Notes: generated from the letters alone by a model not told the origin. A stretch of DNA of 13,687 bases from Candidatus Avimicrobium faecavium (GCA_904419105.1 CAJFQR010000031.1:1-13687), one strand, 5' to 3'. Counted from the stretch's first letter, positions 1-7,166 are shown. Numbers and translations: made by a program.

Positions 1-276
1 GGGGGACCGTCCTCTATCTCTGTCTGGAGGACAGCCTCTCCCGCATCCAGGGCCGGCTGCTTCAACTCACCGAGAACGCGCCTGCCGCGCTGCACTTCGC
101 CACCATGGCCGGTAATATCGGCAAAGGGCTGGAGGAGCAGATCGAAGGGTTCCTCCAGATGTACCGGGACACCGTGCTGGTGGTCATCGATACCTTGCAG
201 AAGGTGCGGATATCCAACTCCTCCGCCAACCCTTATGCCAACGACTATCAGGACCTCTCCTCGCTGAAAGCATTAG
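1..276 (+). pseudogene. RepA-like AAA ATPase (helicase) fragment of an integrative element, truncated at both ends
   Basis: Reading codons from position 3 gives about 91 residues beginning GTVLYLCLEDS and ending near YANDYQDLSSLKAL. This resembles the middle of the RepA/AAA_25 ATPases carried by Clostridia integrative elements and phages, which drive replicative helicase activity. The hydrophobic VLVVID segment (positions about 174-191) is a plausible Walker B strand. The Walker A part lies before the window. The expected continuation after SLKAL, a further strand usually ending in an HH-type motif, is missing, because from about 277 the DNA encodes a serine recombinase in another frame. The reading frame stays open to 533, but only as out-of-frame translation of the recombinase. 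I therefore call it a broken gene. The family assignment rests on recalled motif similarity only. Confidence 0.6.
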
Positions 277-954
277 TACTACTTCCGGTGCTCCACCTAT
301 GGCAAGAAGGGGAAGGCGTTCTGCACGCCCCATCAGATCCTGGAACGGGACCTCAAGGCAACCGTGCTGGACGACCTGAAAAGAGTCACACACTTCGCCC
401 GGAAGAAGGAGCGGCAGTTTGCCGAGTACATCCAGCAGAAGAACAGCCCCCAGCTGCGCCGGGAGATCTCCCGATTGCAAAAGGAACTGGACACTGGGAA
501 GAAGCGGTGCGGGGAGTTGTCGGCACTGTTTAAGCGGCTCTACGAGGACAATGTGCTGGGGAGAGTGACCAACGAGCAGTTCCGGATGCTCTCTGCTGAC
601 TACAACGCCGAACAGAAGGCGCTGAAGAAAGCCATTCCCAGGATGGAAGCCAGGCTGGAAGAACTGCGGGCTTCCGCCGCCAATGTGGAGGCCTTCATTG
701 AGAAGGCCAAGCGGTACACCGCCATAGAGGAACTGACGCCGGACCTGCTGCGGTTGTTCATCCGGCGGATCGAGATCGGGGAACGGGGAAAGAAACACTC
801 CCGCAGCAGCGGGCAGAGCGTGCGTATCTTCTACCGGGATATCGGCGCGGTAGACAGCGGGATGTTGCCAGGTGAAGCAAAGCCCGCCTTACCCGCATCC
901 CAACTTCACCAGGCGGTGCCCAATACCGGACAACCGCAGGATATTCCCGCATAA
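277..954 (+). pseudogene. Large serine recombinase, C-terminal fragment (zinc-ribbon half, coiled coil, DUF4368-like tail)
   Basis: This frame starts right after an in-frame TAG (274-276) and runs 225 residues to TAA at 952-954. It opens with YYFRCSTYGKKGKAFC, which matches the second half of the recombinase zinc beta-ribbon (Cys5 and Cys16 of the fragment). A long charged coiled coil follows (about residues 49-150), then a tail containing LLRLFIRRIEIGER and VRIFYRD typical of DUF4368-type C-termini. Large serine recombinases of this type excise and insert conjugative or mobilisable elements and are usually above 500 residues. The catalytic serine domain, the recombinase domain and the first Cys pair are all absent here, so this piece cannot be active alone. 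A GTG at 364 could start a shorter protein but has no convincing ribosome-binding site. The joined ATPase fragment upstream suggests an internal deletion of the element or an assembly join. Confidence 0.75.
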
Positions 955-960
955 CAGAAA

Positions 961-986
961 AGGCGGACAGCCATGGCTGTCCGCCT
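961..986. terminator. Perfect 26-bp palindrome after the recombinase fragment, probable hairpin terminator
   Basis: Starting seven bases after the recombinase TAA is a perfect palindrome with 13-base arms (arm AGGCGGACAGCCA). As RNA it would form a long stem with a small loop. No T-run follows on the plus strand, but on the minus strand four T's follow the stem. It may therefore act more as a minus-direction terminator or as an RNA stabiliser. A recombinase-related palindrome is an alternative. Confidence 0.5.
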
Positions 987-1018
987 CCTAGCCCCCCGGG
1001 GCCGATGGGTCAGGTTTC

Positions 1019-1036
1019 GTACCTATCGATAGGCAC
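1019..1036. repeat. 18-bp imperfect palindrome between element edge and chromosome-type genes
   Basis: GTACCTATCGATAGGCAC has a perfect 12-bp core (CCTATCGATAGG, 1022-1033), and the flanking GT/AC also pairs, leaving one mismatched position. It lies 65 bases after the recombinase stop codon. Large serine recombinases use imperfect palindromic attachment sites close to their gene, so a residual attachment half-site is possible. The symmetrical CG centre is not typical, and a chance palindrome or operator is equally possible. Confidence 0.25.
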
Positions 1037-1055
1037 CCTGCGGCAGGGACTTTTT
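1036..1055 (+). terminator. Short intrinsic terminator, plus strand
   Basis: CCCTG-CGG-CAGGG forms a 5-bp GC-rich stem with a three-base loop, followed after two bases by five T's (1051-1055) and further AT-rich sequence. It would end transcripts leaving the recombinase fragment before they run antisense into the convergent amidohydrolase gene. The stem is short, so its efficiency is uncertain. Confidence 0.5.
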
Positions 1056-1081
1056 ATTATTGACAGCGGAAAAAAGGCACA

Positions 1082-2518
1082 TCAGACATGCTCAAGTTCC
1101 GGTTTGGCATCCATACCTACCGGGCAGATATACTTACCTCCGGTCTCCTTCACATACTCCTCCCGGGCAGCCTTTACCGTCTCCGGGCGCTCGATGGTCA
1201 GGATCGCCGCCAGGCCGATGGCCTCAGCTACGGTGACCAGCGCCTTATGGGTGATGGTGGAACCGACCTGGGCCGTGACCTGCCAGGAATGACCGGGAGT
1301 TCCGTTGGCGTAGGTGGCTACATTCATCTGAGCGGTTGGAGCAGCATAGCTGGCATCTCCCACATCGGTGGAGCCAAAGCCGTAGGCATCCGACGGTTTA
1401 TAAGGACCGACCTTTTCCACCAGTGGGATGGTGCGGTAATCCGCCCAGTCATCGTAATTGTAGGAAAGCCGCTTGAGAGAGGCTTCGATCTCACTGGCAG
1501 AGTAGGAGTCAAAGAACTCCTTGGCCAGCGCCCGGTCAGCGTCGTCGAAGGACGGACCGCCCACTGCCTCGAGAGCCTCGGACAATAGATAGCTGAGGGC
1601 ATCGTTGGGAACATAGTCGCACATACCGGCGCTGAAGTAGATCTCCAGCTCGGTGCCGGTCATCAACGCAGCTCCCCGGGCGATATCCTTGACCCTCTCC
1701 CCGATCTCTTTGACCTGGGTAATCTTCGGGGCGCGGATAAAGTACTTGAGCTGGGCGTGATCCTGCACCACATTGGGCGCCGATCCGCCGACATCCTGAT
1801 AGGCGTAGTGGATCCGGGCCTCGGGGATCACATGCTCCCGCAGATAGTTGACGCCGACATTCATCAACTCGCAGGCGTCCAGTGCACTGCGGCCGAGATG
1901 GGGCGCCGCCGCAGCGTGGGCGGTACGGCCGCGGAAGGTGAAGAAGGCACACATATTGGCCAGACTGCTGGTGGACTGGACCATATTGCCGATGCCCGGG
2001 TGCCAGGTGTAGCAGGCATCCAGATCATCGAAGTAGCCGTCACGGGCGAGGAACATCTTGCCCCAGCCAGCCTCCTCTGCCGGACAGCCATAGTAGCGGA
2101 TTGTACCGGTAAGGCCGGTGCGTTCCATGTAATCCTTGGCGGCTACGGCGGCGGCCATCGCACCGGCGCCGAGGGCATTGTGCCCGCAGCCATGGCCCGG
2201 GCCGCCGGGAACCAGCTCCCGGTGTTCCGGACAGGCAGCCTCCTGGCTGAGGCCAGGCAGGGCGTCAAATTCACCGAGGATACCGATGACCGGCTTGCCG
2301 GTGCCCCAGGTGCCGATGAAGGCGGTGGGAATGCCGTCCACGCCCTCCTCCACCGCAAAGCCCTCCTCCTTCAGAGCCTGGATGAGGATCGCAGCGGACT
2401 GGGTCTCCTTGAAGTAGAGCTCCGGTACCGCCCAGACGGCGTCGCTGACCCGGGCGAATTTTTCCCGCTTCGCCTCAACGACCTCTTTGATCAGATGGAC
2501 CTTTTCCTGCATTTCCAT
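1082..2518 (-). CDS. M20D metallo-amidohydrolase, AbgB-like (paralog A)
   Basis: Cytoplasmic zinc/manganese-type hydrolase of 478 residues, matching the roughly 480 of AbgB, the B subunit of p-aminobenzoyl-glutamate hydrolase. The family cleaves amide bonds in N-acyl or aryl-amino-acid conjugates; the substrate here is not shown. Visible ligands are GHGCGHN (His109, Cys111, His113), the Glu pair Glu148-Glu149 in GCPAEE (first as base, second as ligand by family analogy), His173 in TWH, His201 and C-terminal His410 in PGHSW. No signal peptide is present. ATG at 2518 has AAGGAGG seven bases upstream. It is the last gene of the apparent operon with the two membrane proteins, 64 bases after the second. 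Relative to the other two paralogs it differs beside the Glu pair (AEEAGWG) and before the C-terminal His region. It is clearly homologous to the genes at 5647 and 7245 along its whole length. Confidence 0.9.
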   Translation of the reverse strand: MEMQEKVHLIKEVVEAKREKFARVSDAVWAVPELYFKETQSAAILIQALKEEGFAVEEGVDGIPTAFIGTWGTGKPVIGILGEFDALPGLSQEAACPEHRELVPGGPGHGCGHNALGAGAMAAAVAAKDYMERTGLTGTIRYYGCPAEEAGWGKMFLARDGYFDDLDACYTWHPGIGNMVQSTSSLANMCAFFTFRGRTAHAAAAPHLGRSALDACELMNVGVNYLREHVIPEARIHYAYQDVGGSAPNVVQDHAQLKYFIRAPKITQVKEIGERVKDIARGAALMTGTELEIYFSAGMCDYVPNDALSYLLSEALEAVGGPSFDDADRALAKEFFDSYSASEIEASLKRLSYNYDDWADYRTIPLVEKVGPYKPSDAYGFGSTDVGDASYAAPTAQMNVATYANGTPGHSWQVTAQVGSTITHKALVTVAEAIGLAAILTIERPETVKAAREEYVKETGGKYICPVGMDAKPELEHV

Positions 2519-2582
2519 AGGGGTTCCTCCTTTTTATTCGAATGACATTGGGACTGAAATCTTTGAAGCCGGACGAGGAAGA

Positions 2583-3293
2583 TCACTTCCCCTCCTTCTC
2601 CACCTTGACGATACCGGTGCGGTACATAATATAGGCCAGTGCAATGGTAAGCGGGATGGTGGCGATCATCGTGTAGCCCTCCTTGCCGTTGATGGGCATC
2701 ACAAGATAGTGGAAAGCGATGACACAGGCCATTGGCGCCAGCATAGTGAGCACCCGGTTTTTGATGCGGTACTCGCCGGATTTGTTGTTGGCCACATTGG
2801 TGACCACCATACTTCCGAACAGCGCCGGCAGCATAAAACTGGTGGCCACCTGGACCGTAGGATTCTGGAGGATTGGCTGCAGCGGCACCAGCAGCACGAC
2901 GCCGAGGGCGATAATAGCCATCGTCACCATCGAGGAGACGCTGACAGCGATGGCGGAGACGGTATCTCCCCGCTCGGTGCCCAGCGGCGAATCGGTCATC
3001 TCCATTGCATTGAGGGCACAGGGGATCTTCATATTGCCGACATTGCCGGTGATGAAAGTAATGTAGCAGGCGGTGCCGAGCATCGGCGTATAGCTGACGA
3101 ACTCAGAGAGCGCTGTCGGAACATAGACCGCCAACAGTCCTACAGCAGTGGTGATAACCTCGTTAAAGGAGGGTATCACATCGTAGACCACACAGATGAC
3201 GATGGGAATTCCCACCATAAACAGGATCGAGATCAGGGCACCGATACGGCCCAGACGGTGTGCTCTGTTGAAATAACTATTCTTGTCGCTCAT
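2583..3293 (-). CDS. Polytopic membrane protein, unnamed partner of the DUF5058 protein
   Basis: A 236-residue protein with about six predicted membrane spans (roughly residues 17-39, 48-62, 70-85, 112-140, 152-170, 185-232 in broad blocks). It has a basic N-terminus and a charged tail (KVEKEGK). I do not recognise a named domain. A conspicuous stretch reads PTALSEFVSYTPMLGTACYI followed by TGNVGN, with polar and glycine residues inside a hydrophobic region, as in substrate paths of transporters. ATG at 3293 has GAGGAGG nine bases upstream, and the gap to the DUF5058 gene is only 16 bases, so the two are co-transcribed and probably form one complex. The downstream hydrolase gene suggests uptake of its substrate. 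That transport role is inferred from context and topology, not from a known family. Confidence 0.8.
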   Translation of the reverse strand: MSDKNSYFNRAHRLGRIGALISILFMVGIPIVICVVYDVIPSFNEVITTAVGLLAVYVPTALSEFVSYTPMLGTACYITFITGNVGNMKIPCALNAMEMTDSPLGTERGDTVSAIAVSVSSMVTMAIIALGVVLLVPLQPILQNPTVQVATSFMLPALFGSMVVTNVANNKSGEYRIKNRVLTMLAPMACVIAFHYLVMPINGKEGYTMIATIPLTIALAYIMYRTGIVKVEKEGK

Positions 3294-3309
3294 GTGATTA
3301 TGCCTCCTC

Positions 3310-4032
3310 TCAGCTCAGCAGCGCATTCCAGAACACTGCGCTGACCATGCCCAGGATCAGAGCATCTGCCATCACGAAGTTGGAAAGCCATTTGACGCCG
3401 AATTTTTTGATGATCCAGCGATGGGCGATGGTGATAAGGGCGCTGGTAATCAGCGTAAGAGTGGCTACCGGCCCCATAAAGATGCTGCGGGCCGGCGCAA
3501 ATACCGCCATCAGCGCCATGACAAAGCAGCTCATAACCAGGGCACCCCAGGCACCGCTCTTCTCCCGGAAGGAGGTCATGCCGGTCTGGATGCTCTTACC
3601 AAAGAGCAGGCAGGCTACGACGCCGCCAATGATGCCAAGGCTCATCGCAAGCATGACAGCGCCGACCACATTCGGGTCGTTGGCCTCCACCAGGGCAGAC
3701 AGCGAGTCGTATCCGGCACCGGTGGCAGCCATATCGGCGGCAACCAGCTCATAGCTCACCGCACCAACCACCGAGAGGCGGAACCACGCCCAGGGCACGC
3801 CAATCATCGCCTGCAGCGAAAAGAGCCCGACAACCACTGACAGCGAGGGCACAATACAGAACAGCGCGGAGGATTTGACCACGCCCATGATCTCCTCCCG
3901 GGTAAGGCCCAGCTCTCTGGCCCGCTGCCAGGCCTGGCGCAGCGTCAGGACACAAAGCAGGAACACAAAACCAAGTCCCAGCATGACCATGATGTAAAGC
4001 GGAGTGCTGTTCATGATGGATAGGAAGGTCAC
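3310..4032 (-). CDS. DUF5058 family integral membrane protein, probable transporter subunit
   Basis: A 240-residue protein with six to seven hydrophobic spans. It begins MTFLSIMNSTPLYIM, continues with a cytoplasmic-type charged loop (RQAWQRARELGLTREEIM), and then has a long hydrophobic block with VPSLSVVVGLF, which I associate with DUF5058. The family has no established biochemical function that I know of. The start is GTG at 4032, chosen because the N-terminus matches the family. AAGGAG lies about ten bases upstream, a slightly long spacing, and an ATG nearer to it is in another frame. It is the first gene of the minus-strand group DUF5058, partner, amidohydrolase, behind a promoter at 4127-4156. 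A role in importing the hydrolase substrate in place of AbgT is inference. An exporter or a sensor is possible. Confidence 0.8.
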   Translation of the reverse strand: MTFLSIMNSTPLYIMVMLGLGFVFLLCVLTLRQAWQRARELGLTREEIMGVVKSSALFCIVPSLSVVVGLFSLQAMIGVPWAWFRLSVVGAVSYELVAADMAATGAGYDSLSALVEANDPNVVGAVMLAMSLGIIGGVVACLLFGKSIQTGMTSFREKSGAWGALVMSCFVMALMAVFAPARSIFMGPVATLTLITSALITIAHRWIIKKFGVKWLSNFVMADALILGMVSAVFWNALLS

Positions 4033-4126
4033 GATTACTCATCTCCTTTTTTAAATTGCGATTGCGCGCCTGCCGCTCCAACCGGATCCTGCATACCCGG
4101 CTGCAAAGCAGACGCCTCTTGTCTCC

Positions 4127-4156
4127 ACTATACCACCAATCGAGCGTATAGTGCAA
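4127..4156 (-). promoter_or_regulatory. Candidate sigma-A promoter of the DUF5058-partner-amidohydrolase operon
   Basis: On the minus strand TTGCAC (4156-4151) is followed by an 18-base spacer and TATAGT (4132-4127), which leaves a leader of about 90 bases before the GTG start. The spacing is one base longer than optimal. The surrounding 4033-4304 stretch has no other gene and is AT-rich upstream of the -35 box. Confidence 0.55.
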
Positions 4157-4159
4157 GAA

Positions 4160-4168
4160 TTATCCACA
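4160..4168 (+). promoter_or_regulatory. Perfect DnaA-box sequence next to the operon promoter
   Basis: TTATCCACA is identical to the consensus DnaA box and lies three bases upstream of the -35 box of the DUF5058 operon. It is a single site in an AT-rich stretch. No array of boxes and no replication gene is nearby, so an origin is not suggested. It may be a DnaA-titration or regulatory site, or chance. Confidence 0.4.
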
Positions 4169-4304
4169 ATGATAAATATTTTTGTAGAAATTGACAGAGA
4201 GAATTTGAAAACCTCGTGCAAAACGCCCGTCACCGGAACAAAAAATCCCCTCTTACAGCCAGCGGGTCGGCCGGCCGGAAGAAGGGCATGGGGTAAGTAT
4301 TATA

Positions 4305-5423
4305 TTATTTATAATACATAAAAAGCTGGCACTTGATCATGCCGTTGTAGAGCTTTCGCCGTTTGTCCGCCTTGCGGCCGAAGAGAGATTCAAACTCCTC
4401 ATGGGGGCTGATGATGTAATAACTCATCCCCTCCCGCGGCTGGAAGACACGGCCCATCGTGCGGTAGAGTTCCTCAGCCTGGCGGATCTCCAGCAGGCGC
4501 TCTCCATAAGGCGGGTTGCAGATCACCGCTGCCGGGCCCTCCGGCAGTTTGAAATCGGTGATGTCCGCCTGAGTCACTCTCAGCCTGGAAGCAACACCTG
4601 CCTTGCGGGCGTTGTCCAGCGTGAGGGCCACCGCCTCGGGATCGAGATCCCCGCCAATACCCCGGAACCTGGCGTCTCGGGCTATGCCGGCATGGGCCTC
4701 TTCCCGGGCGGTATTCCAACGGGCTTCCGGGACGAAACCCCACCGTTCCGCGGCAAAGTGCCGGCGCATTCCCGGGGCGATACGCAGTGCGTGAAGTGCC
4801 GATTCGATCAGCAGCGTGCCCGACCCGCAGAACGGGTCTATGACCAGCGTATCCCGGCGCACATGGGCCAGGTCGATGATGCCGGCTGCAAGGGTCTCCT
4901 TGATTGGGGCCAGCGTGGAGTTGGCGCGGTATCCCCGTTTATGCAGTCCCTGACCGGAGGTATCCAGCATCAAAGCGGCCATATCCTTGTGGATCGAAAA
5001 CTGGATCTGGTGCACCGGGCCGGTCTCCTCGAACCAGGTCTTGTGGTAGACGGAGCCAAGGCGCTTAACCACGGCCTTTTTGACGATGGATTGGCAATCG
5101 GGTACCGAGTGGAGCTGGGAGTTCAGTGACCAGCCCTTGACCGGAAAGGCATCCAGACTGCCGATGAAATCTTCAAAAGGCAGCGCTGCAGTGCCGTCAA
5201 ACAGCTCTGTAAAGGTGCGCGCCGGGAAGGAACCCAGCTGGATGAGCACCCGCTCCGCCGTACGCAGCTGGATATTTGCCTTGATCACCATCGAAAAATC
5301 CCCCTGGAAGGTGACCTTGCCGTCGGTGACCTGTACCTCTTCGCCGCCCATTCGCCTGATTTCGCCGGAGAGAACGCTCTCCAGGCCGAACAAACAGGGG
5401 CAGCAGATCGTCAGTTTTTCCAT
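4305..5423 (-). CDS. THUMP-domain class I SAM-dependent RNA methyltransferase (RlmL N-terminal/YpsC-like)
   Basis: A 372-residue cytoplasmic enzyme of the family that makes m2G in 23S rRNA, equivalent to the N-terminal methyltransferase of E. coli RlmL and to Bacillus YpsC. The N-terminal half (about 1-155) is the ferredoxin-like plus THUMP RNA-binding region. HKRGYR (161-166) is the usual linker motif before the Rossmann domain. DPFCGSGT (196-203) binds SAM, GGDLDPEA (257-264) is the acidic ribose-binding strand, and NPPYGERL (303-310) is the catalytic motif for amino-group methylation. Length is normal. ATG at 5423 follows AAAGGCGG by about six bases, with its own promoter at 5493-5521. It lies between the transporter operon and the hydrolase genes but shows no functional link to them. 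The exact target base is inferred from family. Confidence 0.88.
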   Translation of the reverse strand: MEKLTICCPCLFGLESVLSGEIRRMGGEEVQVTDGKVTFQGDFSMVIKANIQLRTAERVLIQLGSFPARTFTELFDGTAALPFEDFIGSLDAFPVKGWSLNSQLHSVPDCQSIVKKAVVKRLGSVYHKTWFEETGPVHQIQFSIHKDMAALMLDTSGQGLHKRGYRANSTLAPIKETLAAGIIDLAHVRRDTLVIDPFCGSGTLLIESALHALRIAPGMRRHFAAERWGFVPEARWNTAREEAHAGIARDARFRGIGGDLDPEAVALTLDNARKAGVASRLRVTQADITDFKLPEGPAAVICNPPYGERLLEIRQAEELYRTMGRVFQPREGMSYYIISPHEEFESLFGRKADKRRKLYNGMIKCQLFMYYK

Positions 5424-5492
5424 AGATACCGCCTTTTATCTGTAAAATGTGCCGGCATCTTTTGCGAAAAAGCCGGCCGGTCCTGTTACAAT

Positions 5493-5521
5493 ATTCTATC
5501 ATAAATCTGCTTTGACTGCAA
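5493..5521 (-). promoter_or_regulatory. Candidate sigma-A promoter of the THUMP methyltransferase
   Basis: On the minus strand TTGCAG (5521-5516), a 17-base spacer and TAGAAT (5498-5493) stand about 70 bases before the ATG. The leader contains two GCCGGC copies, each self-complementary, that could pair with each other around a T-rich loop (about 5455-5478). Confidence 0.6.
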
Positions 5522-5526
5522 ATTTT

Positions 5527-5548
5527 ATTGCTTTTACCAAAAAGCAAT
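5527..5548. repeat. 9-bp inverted repeat upstream of the amidohydrolase B promoter, possible operator
   Basis: ATTGCTTTT (5527-5535) and AAAAGCAAT (5540-5548) are perfect inverted arms separated by four bases. The repeat ends 17 bases before the -35 box of the strong plus-strand promoter, and also touches the region upstream of the divergent methyltransferase promoter. The position suits an activator or repressor site. The ends show the ATTGC/GCAAT spacing seen in some LysR-type sites. No T-run makes it a good terminator. Confidence 0.4.
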
Positions 5549-5565
5549 TTCTCCTGGCAAGATAG

Positions 5566-5594
5566 TTGACAAGCGGAGATTCTGGGTGTATGAT
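5566..5594 (+). promoter_or_regulatory. Strong sigma-A promoter of amidohydrolase B
   Basis: TTGACA (5566-5571), a 17-base spacer and TATGAT (5589-5594) form a near-consensus promoter. Transcription would start near 5601, giving a short, very AT-rich leader of about 45 bases before the ATG at 5647. Confidence 0.75.
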
Positions 5595-5646
5595 AGAGAA
5601 AAAATTTTCACTAATTTTGCATAAATTTTCTTTTGGAGGGATGCAC

Positions 5647-7071
5647 ATGGATACCGTACAGGAGATCAAGGCATTGGTAGACGCCAAAAAGGGCGAGTTT
5701 CTGGACGCAGCGGATAAGGTGTGGAGCTATGCGGAGCTCGGCTTCAAGGAATTTCAGTCGGCCAAGGCCCTCACCGATGTGTTGAAGACCGAGGGTTTTG
5801 TGGTAGAGGAAGGAGTCGCCGGGATCCCGACCGCTTTCATTGGCAGTTGGGGCGAAGGGAAACCCATCATCGGACTGCTTGGTGAATACGATGCGCTTCC
5901 GGCGCTGGCACACAAAGCCGGCGACGCCAACGAAAACGACGAGATCGTCACCGCCAGCGGCCACGGCTGCGGCCACAACCTGCTCGGCGCAGGAAGCCTG
6001 GGTGCAGCCATCGCTGTCAAGGATTATATGCAGAAGCACGGCCTCAAGGGGACCATCCGCTACTATGGCTGCCCCGGAGAGGAGACCGGTTCCGGAAAGA
6101 TGTTCATGGCCAGAGCAGGGCTCTTTGACGACCTGGACGCTGCCTTCACCTGGCACGGCGGCACCCAGAACTCCATCACTGTCACCCATTCGCTGGCCAA
6201 TGTCTGCGCCTACTTCAAGTTCAAAGGACGCACCAGCCATGCCGCAGGGTCCCCCCATCTCGGCCGCAGCGCGCTGGACGCCTGCGAGCTGATGAATGTT
6301 GGCTGCAACTATCTGCGGGAGCACATCCTCCCCGATGAACGGATCCACTACGCCTACACCGATGTCGGCGGTTCCGCGCCGAATGTTGTACAGGATCACG
6401 CCTGTGTCTTTTATTATGTACGGTCCCCGCGGGTCAGCCAGGTGCTGGACCTCTATGAGCGGGTCAAGGATGTGGCCAGAGGCGCCGCACTGATGACCGG
6501 CACCCAGCTGGAGATCATCCTCAACGACGGCCTGTGTGACTACCAGCCCAACGACACCCTCTCCCAGCTGCTCTATGACTGTTTTGTCGAGTGCGGCGGA
6601 CCCAAGTTCTCCGATGCCGAAAAGCAGATGGCGGCGGATTTTGCCAAAACCTTCGACCCGGCGGCGGTAGCTGACAAGGCCCGCCACCTCGCTGCTGAGT
6701 ACGGCCCGGTGATCGCCGAACAGTACAAGGACCAGATTCTGGTGGAGGATATCCTTCCCTATCATCCGTCCGACCACATCTCCCCCGGTTCCACCGATGT
6801 AGGCGATGTAAGCTACTGCACCCCCACCGCCCAGTTTAATGTATCCACCTGGGCACTGTGCACCACCGGCCACACCTGGCAGGTCACCGCACAGGCAGGC
6901 AGCGACATCGGCCGCACCGGCTGTGTCAAGGCCGCTGAAGTGCTGGCACTGACCACCATCAAGGCGATGCAGGATCCTGCACTGCTCCAGAAGGCCAAGG
7001 AAGAGTGGAAGCGTACCACCGGCGGCAAGTACATCTGCCCGGTCACTGACGATGTACAACCCGCTCTGTAA
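5647..7071 (+). CDS. M20D metallo-amidohydrolase, AbgB-like (paralog B)
   Basis: A 474-residue cytoplasmic hydrolase of the AbgB group, homologous over its full length to the genes at 1082 and 7245. Predicted metal ligands and base are all present: GHGCGHN (His106, Cys108, His110), Glu145-Glu146 in GCPGEE, His170 in TWH, His198 and His409. The start at 5647 is preferred over an upstream in-frame ATG because GGAGG stands seven bases before it, the protein then aligns with the other paralogs, and the earlier start would overlap the -35 box. It has its own strong promoter. Residues near the active site differ from paralogs A and C: EETGSG after the Glu pair, TWHGG instead of TWHPG, and LCTTGH instead of NGTPGH before the last ligand. 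This hints at a different substrate, but family membership alone does not define it. Confidence 0.9.
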   Translation: MDTVQEIKALVDAKKGEFLDAADKVWSYAELGFKEFQSAKALTDVLKTEGFVVEEGVAGIPTAFIGSWGEGKPIIGLLGEYDALPALAHKAGDANENDEIVTASGHGCGHNLLGAGSLGAAIAVKDYMQKHGLKGTIRYYGCPGEETGSGKMFMARAGLFDDLDAAFTWHGGTQNSITVTHSLANVCAYFKFKGRTSHAAGSPHLGRSALDACELMNVGCNYLREHILPDERIHYAYTDVGGSAPNVVQDHACVFYYVRSPRVSQVLDLYERVKDVARGAALMTGTQLEIILNDGLCDYQPNDTLSQLLYDCFVECGGPKFSDAEKQMAADFAKTFDPAAVADKARHLAAEYGPVIAEQYKDQILVEDILPYHPSDHISPGSTDVGDVSYCTPTAQFNVSTWALCTTGHTWQVTAQAGSDIGRTGCVKAAEVLALTTIKAMQDPALLQKAKEEWKRTTGGKYICPVTDDVQPAL

Positions 7072-7084
7072 AAATGAATCTTAT

Positions 7085-7129
7085 GGGGAGCTGCCCTGCA
7101 AAATCTTCGGAAATTCCCCGCTTTTGCAG
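7085..7129 (+). promoter_or_regulatory. Interleaved inverted repeats between amidohydrolases B and C, possible weak terminator or attenuator
   Basis: GGGGA (7085-7089) pairs with TCCCC (7115-7119), and CTGCAAAA (7096-7103) pairs with TTTTGCAG (7122-7129). The two pairings interleave, so they form either alternative hairpins or a pseudoknot. The TCCCC arm is followed by GC and four T's, which could act as a weak terminator for gene B. Energies were not computed. Confidence 0.3.
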
Positions 7130-7137
7130 TAAAAGGA

Positions 7138-7166
7138 TTGACTTTTATCTGCTAAAATGATACACT
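7138..7166 (+). promoter_or_regulatory. Candidate sigma-A promoter of amidohydrolase C
   Basis: TTGACT (7138-7143), a 17-base spacer and TACACT (7161-7166) lie in the 173-base gap after gene B. Gene C can therefore be transcribed independently of B, although read-through from B is also possible. Confidence 0.6.

Noticed and set aside
1757..2545. Long plus-strand open frames antisense to amidohydrolase A and similar long frames antisense to B and C
   Set aside because: They mirror the conserved coding strands, lack ribosome-binding sites and show no recognisable domains. High G+C codon use leaves such shadow frames open.
2487..3344. 285-codon plus-strand frame across the partner gene
   Set aside because: Low-complexity His/Asp/Gly-rich translation, typical of the reverse complement of a membrane-protein gene.
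4160..4168. A replication origin suggested by the DnaA box
   Set aside because: Only one consensus box, no AT-rich unwinding region with further boxes, and no dnaA, dnaN or parAB nearby.
4260..4304. Intrinsic terminator for the THUMP methyltransferase gene
   Set aside because: The GGCCGGCC palindrome and the later T-run (4240-4245) are too far apart, and the intervening stem is weak.
5614..7128. TTTTGCA recurring near several promoters as a shared operator
   Set aside because: A seven-base AT-rich string also occurs near the unrelated mnmL promoter, and its distance to promoters varies.
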